Notes under the pieces: model-generated | Databases searched by the model: none | The model's input: only the letters and a program-made list of their open reading frames with translations | Told to the model about the DNA's origin: nothing | In this document: positions 20,177 through 33,400 of the stretch, one piece after another | How positions within the stretch are numbered: position 1 is the stretch's first letter | Layout: the number at the start of each line of letters is the position of its first letter | Position numbers and translations under genes: made by a program | Assembly: GCA_023238725.1 (NCBI GenBank) | Contig: CM041544.1 | Location: 1,251,501 to 1,315,500 of the forward strand | Length of the DNA stretch: 64,000 bases | Origin: Scortum barcoo | Taxonomy: Eukaryota; Chordata; Actinopteri; Centrarchiformes; Terapontidae | Direction of reading: 5' to 3'

Positions 20177-23100
20177 ATGTTACTTTTATATGGGTTATTC
20201 TATTCCATTGTTTATATTCTTGTCTGTATGGTTTAGCTGTACTGGGTATACTTTGTCAGTGTGATGTTATATGATTCTGTCATTCTCAGAATAAAAAAAA
20301 AGTGGCACAGAAAAGTCTGGACATCATGACAGGTGTTAATAAAAGTATATGTTGAGGGATTGTGTCTTCCGATTTAAAACATTTAGTTCATCATTCCTTC
20401 CTGGGAGGCACACACAAATTCAGCTTGAAATCAAACAGGCTTAGCATTCACTCAGTTAGCAAACCAATATAAGTCACCAAACTTCTGTATGAAGGATTAG
20501 GTGTACATAGAGGGTTGGTTAATGGAAACATTATTGGTAAAAAATCAAAATCATCATGTGAGCAGTTGTTTTACATTCAAGACTTAATCCAGTAATCAGG
20601 TAGAAGCAGTTCCATCTGAACTGCATTCCTTCAAATTATTGTTCCTTCTGTGTATTTTTACAGTATTTATTCAATTGCCATTATTAGATGATAATTAAAA
20701 ATCACCAGGGGTGTCCCTCTATCACAGCTGAACTGCAGCTGATCCAGATGTATGATGAATTGCCTTATAAGATCCACCCTAAACAGCTGGATTAGAGGCA
20801 TGCCCACAATGTGTGTGCTGTAACTCTCAGAAATTGTATCATATTTCTGATGTTTCACTTTAGCTGACACTGGCTGCTTTTCTAGCATTGTTAGAGGGAG
20901 GCTGGCAACTAAGAATTTCAGTGTTTATGAATGCTTCTGTGTAATTATTAACAATAAAGAACTTCAAGTTGAATTTGAACTCTATGTGCTAATGAATTCT
21001 GGGAGGGAATAAAGGCTCCCCTTGTGTAAGCTCAATTATTTGAACATGAATTTGTCCCCCTGTCAGTTAAACTGATCTAACTGATGGACACCTCCTTGGG
21101 GACAGACAGGAGGGCACTCAAAGAGCTGCAGGTTCTCGCTGATCATGTTCTTGCCTGTAGGCATGTAAAATGATACCTGTTTGTTTGTCTGTACTATAAG
21201 TACTAAGGTGTATATTTTTAGAGATTTATGGCTTCAATTTTTGTTATTTTTATTTTATCTCAGTCGATGTTTGCACCTGTCTTTGGATGTGTTTTCTTGT
21301 GATGTTTGGTTTTGATGCAGCAATTCACTTCTAAGCCAACTGTTTTGAGAGACAATAAAATTAGCCTTACCCCAACCAAAGCATTACATGTAAATTCTGT
21401 AGACTGCTGTGTTCTTCACATCCTCAAGATCCTGGACTTGTGCAAATACATATTTTGATAAATGAAAATAGGCAAAGTACTGTTGTGGTGCTGAGTTGTC
21501 TTCATAAGATATGAAGTTAAAAAAGGTTCTTTTTGGAACTGTAGATATCGGTCCTTAATTCAAAGTCTTTGGCATTCAACAGTACAGTTATTTCTGAGGA
21601 CATTTATGTTGAGGACACAGCAGCTGGTTTAGACAAAGTCAGCTTTACCAGCAGCTTCTGAGGACATGGAAAGGGACTGCTCCAGACAACACCTCTGAAC
21701 CTGTCCTAAACCTTGAACTGCAGCTAAGCTAATTTTTTGACTGAAATGTCTCACAAAATGTCTCTAAATTAATATAATGACACTCCTCAGTAAGTAGATT
21801 TTAAAAAATGTTTTTGACAACAAAACCAAACATCCTCAGAAATGTATATTTAATTATGAATGACACTCTGAACACAACAAACATTTTGAACATTTCAGCA
21901 TATCTGGAGATAAGTATTTATGATCAATATGACAGCAAAATGGACAGCTTGTGACCAAGACATGAGTGAATGTGAGGTACTGTGCAGCAACAAGACACAA
22001 TTAATATTTTATTGCTGGCAAGATTCCAACAACAATCTCTCATGGCAACATCAAATCCAGGCAGAGCAGAACACACACAGAGCTTTGTCAAAGAGCAGCA
22101 ACATATTATGAAAAAAGCTCCACTCCGGCCAGTCCATCCAGTTCTTCAACACTGAGTCAGTTGCTAAAGTTAATGAGGTTAGCTTAATGAGCACAGCTAC
22201 TCCATAAAAATGATTCTAGATAAAATGTTCTATAGTTCTTGATTAAAAAAAAAAGTTCTCCATTGTCAAAGCAGGTTACAGTTTCTTTATGAATGGATGA
22301 GACAATGTGACGATGACCAGCATGCCTTGAGAGTGAGCAGCAAAATGTCCTTCCAACAATATGGGGTGTATACTGAGCCTCAGATTAGAAGACAGACAAA
22401 CTGCAAGCACTACATCTACTACACCGAGCCAGACAGACAGTAAGGAGGAAGTGGCTGCCCACAAAAATTGACCAAACTGTTTACAATGAACTGAAACCAT
22501 GGGGATATACAAGAAGCTAAAATTTAGAGCTGTTACTCTCCTGCTGTACAACTAAACATTTAGTTTTCTGATCTCTCATGTCTGAACTTTAAAGCCTCAA
22601 ATAGTTATGAGACTTAGTTGACACACACCTCTAGGACAAAAGTGTTGGGTTTGAAGACACTAACAGCAAACTGAGATTGTCTGGAAAGCTTGATGGACTC
22701 AGACCTCAGAGACTAAATTTAAGGCTGTCCCCTAATGATTGATGAACACATCGGATGAAACAATCCACATGTATATTTTTTCATGAAGCATTTACAGTTA
22801 AAGGTTTTTTTCCCCTGAGGTAATAAACAATAATATCAATGACAATGAACCTGTCCATAATGTAAAAAGATGTTGAGTGCATAATGTAATAACTTGTTGC
22901 GTGTAACCTAATAAACAGTGTATACTGTATAGTCCCTGTACATCACTCCTTGCTGGCTCCCATCCACCCTCTAACATTTGCCATTAAACACATATCAATG
23001 TTTATATTTCAACATTAACACCAAATGCAAAAAATAATAATTATTATTATAATTATATATTGACCCCTTACATTGTTTTTTAAATTGTGACCAGAATACA

Positions 23101-23756
23101 GAGAGGGACTTTTACAGTGTAAAACTAAACTTGTCTACGCTCCCTGGACTATTAGGCTTCTGACAATCTTAAGGACCTCAGATCTAGTTTGGTATTTTCA
23201 TGCTGCAATTTTCTTATAAACAAACCTATACATGGATGTGATTGTCAGTAAGATCAGGCTGGCCAAATTACTGGTCTAATCCTGGTACACGCCCATGTTT
23301 GTTGGTATCTGTCCTCACAATAGCACATACTGAAATGCTTATCATCCATGACATACTTCAAATAGTCTTGATCATTGTCATTGAAGCTTGTTTTAAAAAT
23401 ATTTTTTTAGTTAAACCACTAAAGTTAGTGGATTAAAAGCTTGATTTGTGCTTTTATTTATACTTTAAATTAGCTAATAGTTTAATGAATTCATAGTTTA
23501 TTTTTGACAGATCTGATAACCTTTTACTGGCTTTTGTCATTTAAGGTGGTTCATATTAGTCACAAAATCTAATATACACTATTTAGTCAGATTATATGCA
23601 AAATGTTACTATGTTATGTGGTCAGCATTTTTATTACATTAGAAGCAGGTTTACATGATCAGTTTCTAGTTCTTTTGAAATATCTGCAGTTATTACGTTA
23701 TCACAGTTATAACATTATAAGGATCCATACCAAACTTCATGTCAATCTGGTCATTA

Positions 23757-24402
23757 TTTATTGAGATATCTTGCTCTAGACCAAAGTGCTTGGTTGGATT
23801 GATGAACCGACATTGCCATCCTTAGGTGCTACTATTAACAAGTCACAAATCTCTTATGACAGCCCTAAATTCATACTTTAGGTTGACATGTTCATCACTC
23901 CAAATTGAGCACATGACCAAAAATTCAAAGTGCAGACTTTAAACAGCTTTCTGTCACTGCAAACATTTAGTAATATTAAAACTAGTGTACATGCAGTGCT
24001 TGCTCATGATTGTTTTTTTTAACACTTTATCGCAAAGAGGAGAGTTCAACTCTTTCCAAATGCTAACACAAAATCTTTCCAGCCCCACAACTCAGTGCAG
24101 CATGGTCATGGTCAACAGAAAAATACAACATTATACAATAAGTTAATAAGCATTATCAACTTCACATTATGCACAAATATCATGCATATGTAGCAAAATT
24201 GTAACTTTTACTTATCCAATCTTATTAAAAATAATGCATAGATATACCAATACATACGCTATCATACATATTAAAATAAACAATCTGTACAAAAATGTTG
24301 TCATATCTTTTAAGGTTTTTACTGTTGTTTTTTTAAGCATAGGGAAAAAGTAAAAAAATAAATATCCTATCTACAATCACACAAGCCATTCCAAAGTTAT
24401 CG
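23757..24402 (-). other. col13a1 3' UTR (minimum guess)
   Basis: Starts after the stop at 24403. The first AATAAA on the minus strand that I see is at 23757-23762 (TTTATT on plus). Others follow further left (for example near 23453), so the true end is not fixed. The stretch is A/T-rich without open frames. Confidence 0.45.
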
Positions 24403-24405
24403 TCA
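24403..24405 (-). CDS. col13a1: col13a1 stop codon at the start of the terminal exon
   Basis: Acceptor CTCCTTGCAG is followed at once by TGA. The only coding content of this exon is the stop codon. Confidence 0.85.
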   Translation of the reverse strand, partial: 

Positions 24406-27400
24406 CTGCAAGGAGAAAGCAAAAGGCAAAATATCACATGTTAGTTCAAACATTGCTAATGGTGAAGTTAGCATACACTACGCTACATTGTATCTGCATT
24501 ACATACAGCACACTGCAATATCCAGTGATTTGCAATGAAACAACACGTGTCAAACTCTCCAACTTACTTTATTCCAACATCCTGGTACAGGTAAGCCATC
24601 GTCTCCCTGTTGGAAGAAGAAAAATGTGACGTGAAAATACTTGCTGAGATGAACAGTATTAGTATGCAAGTATGAAGCAACAACACATTCAAAAGCAGTT
24701 TACCCTCTTTATAGATAAGCAAAGTAGTCAAAAGTTATTTTGGCCATTCAGGGTTCTGGAAGTAAAAGTCCTGCTCTGTTTCTGTATATTACACAGGGTA
24801 GATCTGTGCCAAAACAGATGGTTGTTGTCTGTCTATCTAGTATTTATAGCCATTTACCACAACAAACTGAAAGAATAAAAAAATTGATTTCACAAATTAT
24901 CAAATCATCCAGGCTAGTACTGTGTTTCTCTGTTAAAATCATAATTTGGAAGATTTCCATTTAACCCAGAGTCGGTAAGTCTCTATCATTGAGGTAGGCA
25001 AAAAAATGGGCCCATGGTATGCTGACGAAAGCAGTATTATGACCTAGTTGTCAGTGGTGACTTTCCTGGAAAAATCCCAAGTGTGCCAAGTTAGGCTTTG
25101 AATAAGACTTTTAACACAACAGACTCGTTATTCAACTCACCTGTGTGTAAAGCAGACTACTGTATTTTCCAGTCTCTGCTAGTGTTGCAGGTAAACGGTT
25201 ACTATGGCGTTTACCTGCAAGATCAACGACTACGATTTAACTTGGGAAGAATAACACACCTGAGATTACTCATTATCACCACAGCAGCAGCAAAAGAGAA
25301 GAAAATGAAAATCTCTGAGGTTATAACTACAACAAAATAATAATTAAAAATTACTTCCAGAACCAGCAGATCTCCCAACTTCATATTCATATTTTAATTG
25401 AAGAATTCATAATTTTGAGAATAAACACAATAAACAAATGAGACCATAGCCACGGAGAATAGCAGCCTCTATTTTAATAGATTGTTTTAATTGGATTTAG
25501 CAGTAAATCTGGCCTGAGAGATTGCTTTATGACACAACAGTGCTGCTTTATGGTGTACAGCAGGAGGACGGCACTGCTGTTCCAGTGCTAGCTGAAGCTT
25601 TTCCACCCATGGAAAAGGCAGACCATAAAAAGAATGACAATTTTTATAATTTAAAATGTTCATCCACAAATGGTGCTTTCAAATTGTGTTTGAATATACA
25701 GTAGTAGTAGTAAATACTGGTTTCAAACACAGGCCAGCTTTGTGCAATGTAGACCACCAATATTTTCCAAAACATGATTTTATTTATTTCAGTAATTATG
25801 CAGAGCTTTCACATTTGCAAAGACATGTTGCATTAAATTCTAAGATATAACCTTACCTGTGAAGATGAAATTCAGAAACGAGACCTATATTGTAGAACCC
25901 TTTTCTCCATTACCAGATTTATGAACCTTGATCAAAGAACCTTCCAGTATTATACTTTCCATAAATTTGAAGATTTTCCTGTGAATTCACTATAAGAGAT
26001 GCATTTGCTAACCTGCACAATAAGAAGGTTGAGGGGAGCGTTAAGAAAATGACATGACGGACTCCCACAACCTGTGACCAACTGTTTTAACTGTTATCCT
26101 TTATAAACTCATCTCAGCAGAAACCATTACAAAGAATTGCCTTACCAAGCTAAGGAGTGAAAAGCTAAAATTGCAAGCTAGGCTTTGTGAGGCCAAAAGT
26201 TTCCAAAGGGAATCTAAAGAATGAACTGTGCTTTTAATGTTTTGCTTTGACCACCTAATCCCTTCTGCTTTTCACCACCTGTGGTATTATGTTGCCTTGA
26301 AGATAGAAAAATAGTGCTTCATGCAAGAGATGCTGTAGCAAGGGATTATAAAGGTTTTAGTATGCTTTAACAAAATAAGGCTTCAATTTTAAGATTTTTC
26401 TGGTTATGTAATTGTTGATATTAGTCACAATCATAGATCTGCATGTGAAGTTAATATGGAAGGTTTCAGTAGTTGTGAAAGAGAAGTTAGTTCTACAGGA
26501 GGTCAGTTTGAAAAGTTTTGCCTTAATAGTTGGTGAGTCAGCTGCAATAAGTAGTTTTAAACTTTGTGAATCTATGGTTCAAAATCAGATTGACCATAAT
26601 CAGGGTGTGGTTAGGGATAGCTGGAGGCATGCTGGGAAAAATGAAGGGAAAGAAAGAACACCATACCACAGGGCAAGGGGCATCCAGCCCGTCCAGGCCT
26701 GGCAAGCCCGGTTCACCTTTCTCCCCTTTAAAGCCTCGGAAACCCTGTTTGTGAAATCAACCGTTTAAAAAACCAGTTTTGCAGCTTATGTGTAGCAGAG
26801 GGGTGTTTGTCTTCCCCTGCTTGGCGGCAGGAGGATCTCCACTTCTGTCCACTGGGTGACTGGATGCAGGTTTCCTAAACATGCAGGCAACCTGGGACTG
26901 ACAGGAACTAGATTCACGGAGATGAGTTTGACAGATGTGTGAAGATATACAGCTGAATATGGATGGATGAATGGGTCAGGTCAGGGTTTCTGTCTTGGTT
27001 TTAAATGCATGGTTTATGGTGGTGTTTGAGAGTTTTTGGCCTGTGCAGATTAGATCTGTCCCGTATTCTTTAACATGAAGGACAAGGTTACACAGCTGCA
27101 GGAGGGATTCTAAAAATTGAGACAAAATACATGTGTATCTGTTGATACTCATCAGCAGTGGCTGTCTGATTCCTGTCCATCCTATTCCTGGAAAAAAAAG
27201 GTTCCTCAGGCAGAGCTGTGGTCCATGGTCCACCCAGTTCATCTGTTCATTACAACATGTCATTTGACTTTTTAATGGATCAAAACATCAAATTTAGGAC
27301 CTCATCTATTCAATCATATATCTCTCCATACTGTGACTCTGAGGCTGTAGTGGACACTTGGACCAAACTCTGTCTGAGGTTGACTGGAACCACTGAATAC

Positions 27401-30400
27401 CAGAGCCAAAAGGAAGCTGACTACTGAATATACATCTTCAGAGAAATTTAAACTCTATGGGATTATATGGGTTATATTCCAAAATAGTGCTCCTTCCCTT
27501 TGCCTCTTGGTTACACATTGGACTACGGACATACCAACGGACAGGGGGCATCTAATCCAGGTGCTCCTTGGTCTCCCTTATCCCCTTTGGCCCCCCTGTT
27601 GCCTTTCTTGCCCCTCTCTCCCTGCAAACAACAGTGTATTAAAAGACAAACTTTAGTCCTCCTCATTAAGCCACACATGAAGCAAATGTTTGTTTTTTGT
27701 AAGATTTAATAGTTCAGGTGTGCTTAAATATATGTAATTTAGTCAATGTAAGAAATAAGTTATTTTAATTCACTACTGTCTTTGTTGTGCCTTTTGCTAT
27801 TTTCAAAAGACAATATGATTTTGTAATGTAAATTTACATAAGCAAGGTAAGTAAAGGGAGTTAGGGAAATGAGATTAATGCCAGTGCTGCTGTTTAGCAG
27901 GTTTCATCCAAAATCTTACCAAGTACTTTATAGTAAAAGTAGGTTGCAAGTGAGAAGTGAGAAGACTGAGTAAGGACACTGCAACATGTACACTGACAAA
28001 ACTGCTGAGTAAAACATTAAATATGAAAATGAGCCCTAAGATAATGTTAAAATAAAATAAAAGTTACAGAATACTGAAGGTTGAAGAATAGGGAAGGTTA
28101 AAGAGCAGTGAAGGTTCTGCAGGGACCATGTGAAGTGGAGTATATCCAACAGTGTGCCATTAGTCATCATTACACTAAATACAAAATTTGGCTCACTGAG
28201 CAGAAGTCATAGTTCAGTGTGTACATAGTAACGTTTAGAGAATGGTCAACTAAAAGTCCCATTGAGAACTGTGCTAAGAAAAATTCAACAATGCTCAGAG
28301 TAGACTGTTGGGTGACAACCTGTTGGATTTTGACATAGCTGTTTATGTTTTCTACCAAATTCAGAGTTGATTTCTTAATCAAGTAGTTCTTGGAATCATG
28401 AGACTTGAGTAGTTTTTTTTAACCAACCAGTCATGATCTTTTCCTAACTATAATCACATATATTTTGTTCCTAAAGTTAAGCAAGCCATAACCATAACCT
28501 TTAACAGTAATTTAAAAGTTCTGTAAGGCACACTATCTTCCTGCTGATAGGGGCATTAAATAATGCTAACATTATCATTTTTAAATGCAATGTAAAATCA
28601 CTTATTTTCTCATGATTTTACACATTAAAGTATGTTTACAGGTGTTGGCAAGTACAAAACCTACTGTATATGTGAAGAAAGGTGGTATAAAAATCTTTAT
28701 TCTTCAGAGGGAGCTGTGCAGATCTTATAAATGGCCTATATGTGTCAGGGATGGTTAGGAGAAAGCAGAGTGGGCAGAATTGCATTGTGGGTAATGTAGG
28801 TGTCAGGTTATGTTTCTGTCACATCAGTCCTTTTTCCAATCAAAATCAAATCAAATTTATTTAAAGCCCAAAATCACAAACATTGTTTGCCTCAGAGGGC
28901 TTTACAAGTCTGTGCACAGTTGTGACACCCTCTGTCCTTAGACCGCAACAATATCATAGAAGTGCAATGCAATGGAGTACTTTTTTTTACATTTGATGTA
29001 CTTCGTAGGACTTCATTTCTTCTGTATACAGATTACAAGGAAAAAGTGGAATAGAAAAGGATTTGTAGAGAATACAATAGGTTAAGAACAATAATAATCT
29101 GCCAACTGAAATGTTCTCCGAGGGCTGTCTTAGGCAGAACTGGATTGTAGTTTTTTGTATTTTTCTTCAGCTTATGGCTTCTGTCTCAAACGGCTCAGAT
29201 GGTTTTAGCTTGCTGTTAGCAGGGGCTCATACAGTCTTCATACAGTCACATGTAGTGACATGAAATGTTTCCTCGTGCAGTCTTCCTATTCTTTGACAAA
29301 GTTGTTGTGCCAGTTGGGAAATCTGTTTAAACGCACAGGTTGTATTGAAAGGTTCAGTCTGATAGCTGTGTAGAATCTCAACTCTAACAAATGAACTTTC
29401 TTAAAAAGTATTGGCTCAGAAGCATGCAAACATTTTGGTGCACTAGCATCTAGCATACATTTTGACAGTGATGGGAGAGCAACTGGCAATTTGGGTTATG
29501 GGTTTGGGGTCAGTGGTCAGAGGGAGTACAGATATGCTTGCAAGGAAAAGGTACTGTTGTAAGTAGGAGTAGGAGGGGAGGAGGAGGATTAACCCAGGAC
29601 TACATTAGAATGCAGGAAGAGGAGGAGGAGCAGGAGGCCAAGGTTTGTGAGAGGGAGAGAGGGCAACCCCGGCAATAAAAAGAGCCATGGGCCACAGAGC
29701 AAGGTGGAGGGAAGTAAAAGGGGATAGGAAGACCTGCGGAAACAAAGGAAGACAGGACAAAGAGTAAAAACACTATCACTATCCCATAGCTTTGTCATCA
29801 GCACCTTCAACTGGACAGCCCCATTTAGGTATGGATTCTGTGGGTTTTTTGTGGCTGTACACTGAAATTATTGCTTGTTTTGAGGCCAGTTGAATATGCT
29901 GAGAGAGCATATGAAATGTGAAGACTTGGGAGAAAGATGGGAGTGGAAAGATTAAAAGAGTCACAGGTTAATGGGAAGGAGACAGAAACATTCTCTTAGA
30001 GGGTATGTGGACATTACAAACAGATTTTCTGATACACTGTAACCTGGAGATGAAATACAGCTTGAACACAGTATCATTTTGCAGGGCTGTTTTTAAATTC
30101 AGTGAAAATGACAGGATGTGGTCAGTATTTTGGGAAACATTGTTTGCTTCATTTCTGAGAGTAAGAAGATAGATATCAGTCTTATTCATGTGTGTTCAGT
30201 ACAGGATGGAGTGAGGATGTGACCACCTGTGTATACATTGCTGATATATTGTCACTTATATGGTGAACGTGTTAGTGTCCTATTTATACTGTACATCCAG
30301 CAGACACAGAACACCACTATCTTTCATCTGGAGTTTCTGGTTATTTCTTCTGGTCTTCTTTTAGCTTTATTAAGCAACTGCTGTCTCTCTAGCTACTCCA

Positions 30401-33400
30401 CTGTGTTCACCAGTTCCCAACTAACAAACTAACAGATGGTGTACAAGAACATGAAAGTGGAGAGAGTGAACCAAAATGTAAAGCTGTGGGCTGTAAACAG
30501 TGAGCTGAAAGTTGAGATAATATCTAAAAAGCAATACCTTTTACTCCTTATACATACTACTTTCATCCATTTTTATTTAAAATATTAATTACTGCAGTTT
30601 TAACACACAGACACAGGACTGATATCCATCTCTCAATTTTAAATCTAAACTGAATCTGAATTATAATGTCACATTAAAGACAATAACAAAACACAAAAAC
30701 AGGAGATCTGCTTGAGGCAAACATGGCTTACTCCAAGGTCACTTATTAACATTAATCTCAGTCTCAGTAAAAGAAAATCATGTCTAGAGTATCAACAATG
30801 AATCAGATCTTTTTATCTGTGAAAGTTTATTCTGAAGTGCATCCACAACCCTTAGGTTCAAGACAAAACCACTGCAAAACAAATACATTTGCCTGAGAAA
30901 GGCAAAAGACATCTTGACGTGAATAATTCAGGATCATTAAAAAGAAATCAAAGCAAAGTATCTGACTCATCTAGCTTTCTTTTCATGCATGATATCAAAG
31001 AGAACAGCCGATTAATTGATATTCAGCTCTTTAATTCTCATCTCCTCATTAAGAGTGTCTTTGAAGTCACCACAACTCTGCTTAGTCGACCTATTATGGT
31101 TGCACAAGGCAGTTGCAACAATAATAAAGTATAAATGATGTTGTGGATGCAAATACCAGCCTGACCTATTGTAATATGACTCATAAAGATGTTTAGTTGA
31201 GTTGCTGTATTAAATAAACAAAAGTTAGAAGTGACCTCTCCTTGGTTTTAACTGTATTACTTTGTATTACTGGCAAAACATTACAGGTGGTATCTTACCC
31301 GGTTCCCTTTGATTCCTTGTGGTCCTACTAAACCCTACAAAAAGAAATGAGAAATAAAATTATTGGATGTGCATACTTGCCTCACTTTGTGAAGCATGCT
31401 TGTTTATCATCTATGGCAATGTTCAAACTGACTTTAACATTGAGACAGTTGAGCCTCGTTCAACTTTTTCACACACCGTAATACAACATCAGGAAAAACC
31501 TGCAATGACCTGTCACAGATGTACAAGCAGACACTCCAAAATTCTGTAATTTTCTCAATACTGGCCACAGAAATTAAAGTGATGTCAGAAGTCTGCTAAA
31601 TCTAAATCTGTTGTATAAATAAAGAAATAAAGTGCTGCCTTTAATGAGACTTACAGGGATGCCTTGAGGCCCAATTGGTCCTGGTAATCCTGCGTCTCCC
31701 TTTTCACCCTGTAGTAGCGAGACAAGAACAAAGCATATGTTCTTGTAAATCTATATATCTGTTTGAGGATAAAAACAAAAATAAAAACAGACACTGTGTG
31801 AAAACAGATACTCACTCTCTCTCCCTTTGGTCCTGCTGGCCCTGGCACACCTGCTGGTCCTATTAGACCCTTTAAAAGGGAAAAGAAAACTAGTAAATAG
31901 TACTAATACAAGAGAAAATATCATCATTAAATGCATGAAATCAGTAAAACAACAAGCTTTCTGGTGGACATGAAAAGATGTCACAAAAGATTATGTCATG
32001 GACCATTTAGAGCAGTGTTTTTACTAATCTGGAGTGACAGAGAGGGTTTGGACATCATTTTCTGTCTTGACACCTCTAGCATTTAGACACCAGGCTTGTT
32101 GAACTACTGTCCAAACTGTTAAAAAGGAGGGAAAATGAATAAAATGTCAACAGCTGCAGTTCTCTCTGTCTGAATAGCAGTCAGCATTGGAAAAGAAGGC
32201 CTTGCATCCCAGGAATATTCATTATGTCCAGTGCTGTATGGAATACAGCTGTCCAGATGTACTGTAGGTCATGTCAACATGCAGCACAGGCATCTCTGCA
32301 TGCTCCTGTTGGATAGGTCTAAGCAATGGCAACCGCTAATACAGGGTCATGAGGTAGGAAACGATTAAGGCAGGATTGAGGACTGAGGATTTACACTGTT
32401 CTGGTGTCCAGTATCAGACATGATGGAAATTCAAAGTAACACTAGACAATATTCCATCCCCAGGTAGTGGTGGGACAGAGAACCAATTCTAGGTCAATTT
32501 GAAAATCTATGAACCTGAAGGAATGTGATGCTTACAACTACTCACCCATCTGGCCATGATTGGTCAAGACTCCTCTGGACAAATATCAAGATCTTACATT
32601 GTGATAGTATTCACTGAGATGAACAGAAACCACTGTAATATCTTGCTCTGCTTAATATCCTGTGATAACAATATATACTGTGAAATACAGTTTTAAGGTG
32701 CTCAAACTGTAAACACTAAAATAAAAGTTGGTATGTAAATAATAGCTGGACGTCTCCAGCATTATAAAAGGAACAAAAATAAACAATGACAGTTGAATTA
32801 AGGGAAAATCAAAGACATTGTCATCTGTTTAACATAAATTCACTTATTGAATAAGTCCAATCTGTTTAACTGTCAATAAAAATCAACACTTTCTACATAT
32901 GGTTCACATTTAACACCTAGTATTTGGTGCGTTATAACCTAATTATTAGATACTATTAGATTTTTACCCTATTTGTCTCCAGTCTGTGCTTGTTGATTCT
33001 TGGTCGTGTTTTGTTTGTTCTAGGCCTTATCGGCTATGGAAGTGATTGGAAAAATGGCCAAGCAGAAATGACTAGAATTTATCAGTGAGTGATAACGTAG
33101 GATGTGTATTATCCTGAAAAACGCAGGTACTGTAGACATATTACACATGAGAACTGGGTAAACTAAAAGAATATTGGCAGGTCACAATTATAAAATGGTT
33201 TCAAATAATGATCGGGTCTTTTCTGCAATTGAAAATATACAATTTTTTCCATTGTTTAAGACAGTTTATTGTAGAGTGTAAAGCCTAGCCAATTTATATA
33301 TGATATATATATGAACATTTAAAACATTTAATGCTATTTTCAGACTTATGACTAAGATATGTAGTGCTCAGGAGGTTTTTCAGCCTAAGAATGATCTTAT

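Larger units (their letters stand above)
13536..24402. other. Spacer between the prkg2-like 5' end and the col13a1 stop codon
   Basis: About 10.9 kb with no recognisable host exon on either strand. It holds the col13a1 3' UTR at its right end (extent unknown), a Tc1 fossil, an hAT-type element, a palindrome and simple repeats, listed separately. The promoter of the kinase gene should be in its left part but could not be identified by motif. Confidence 0.6.

Noticed and set aside
26412..26768. 118-residue plus-strand frame near 26.6 kb
   Set aside because: Antisense to the COL25-like col13a1 exon and adjoining intron.
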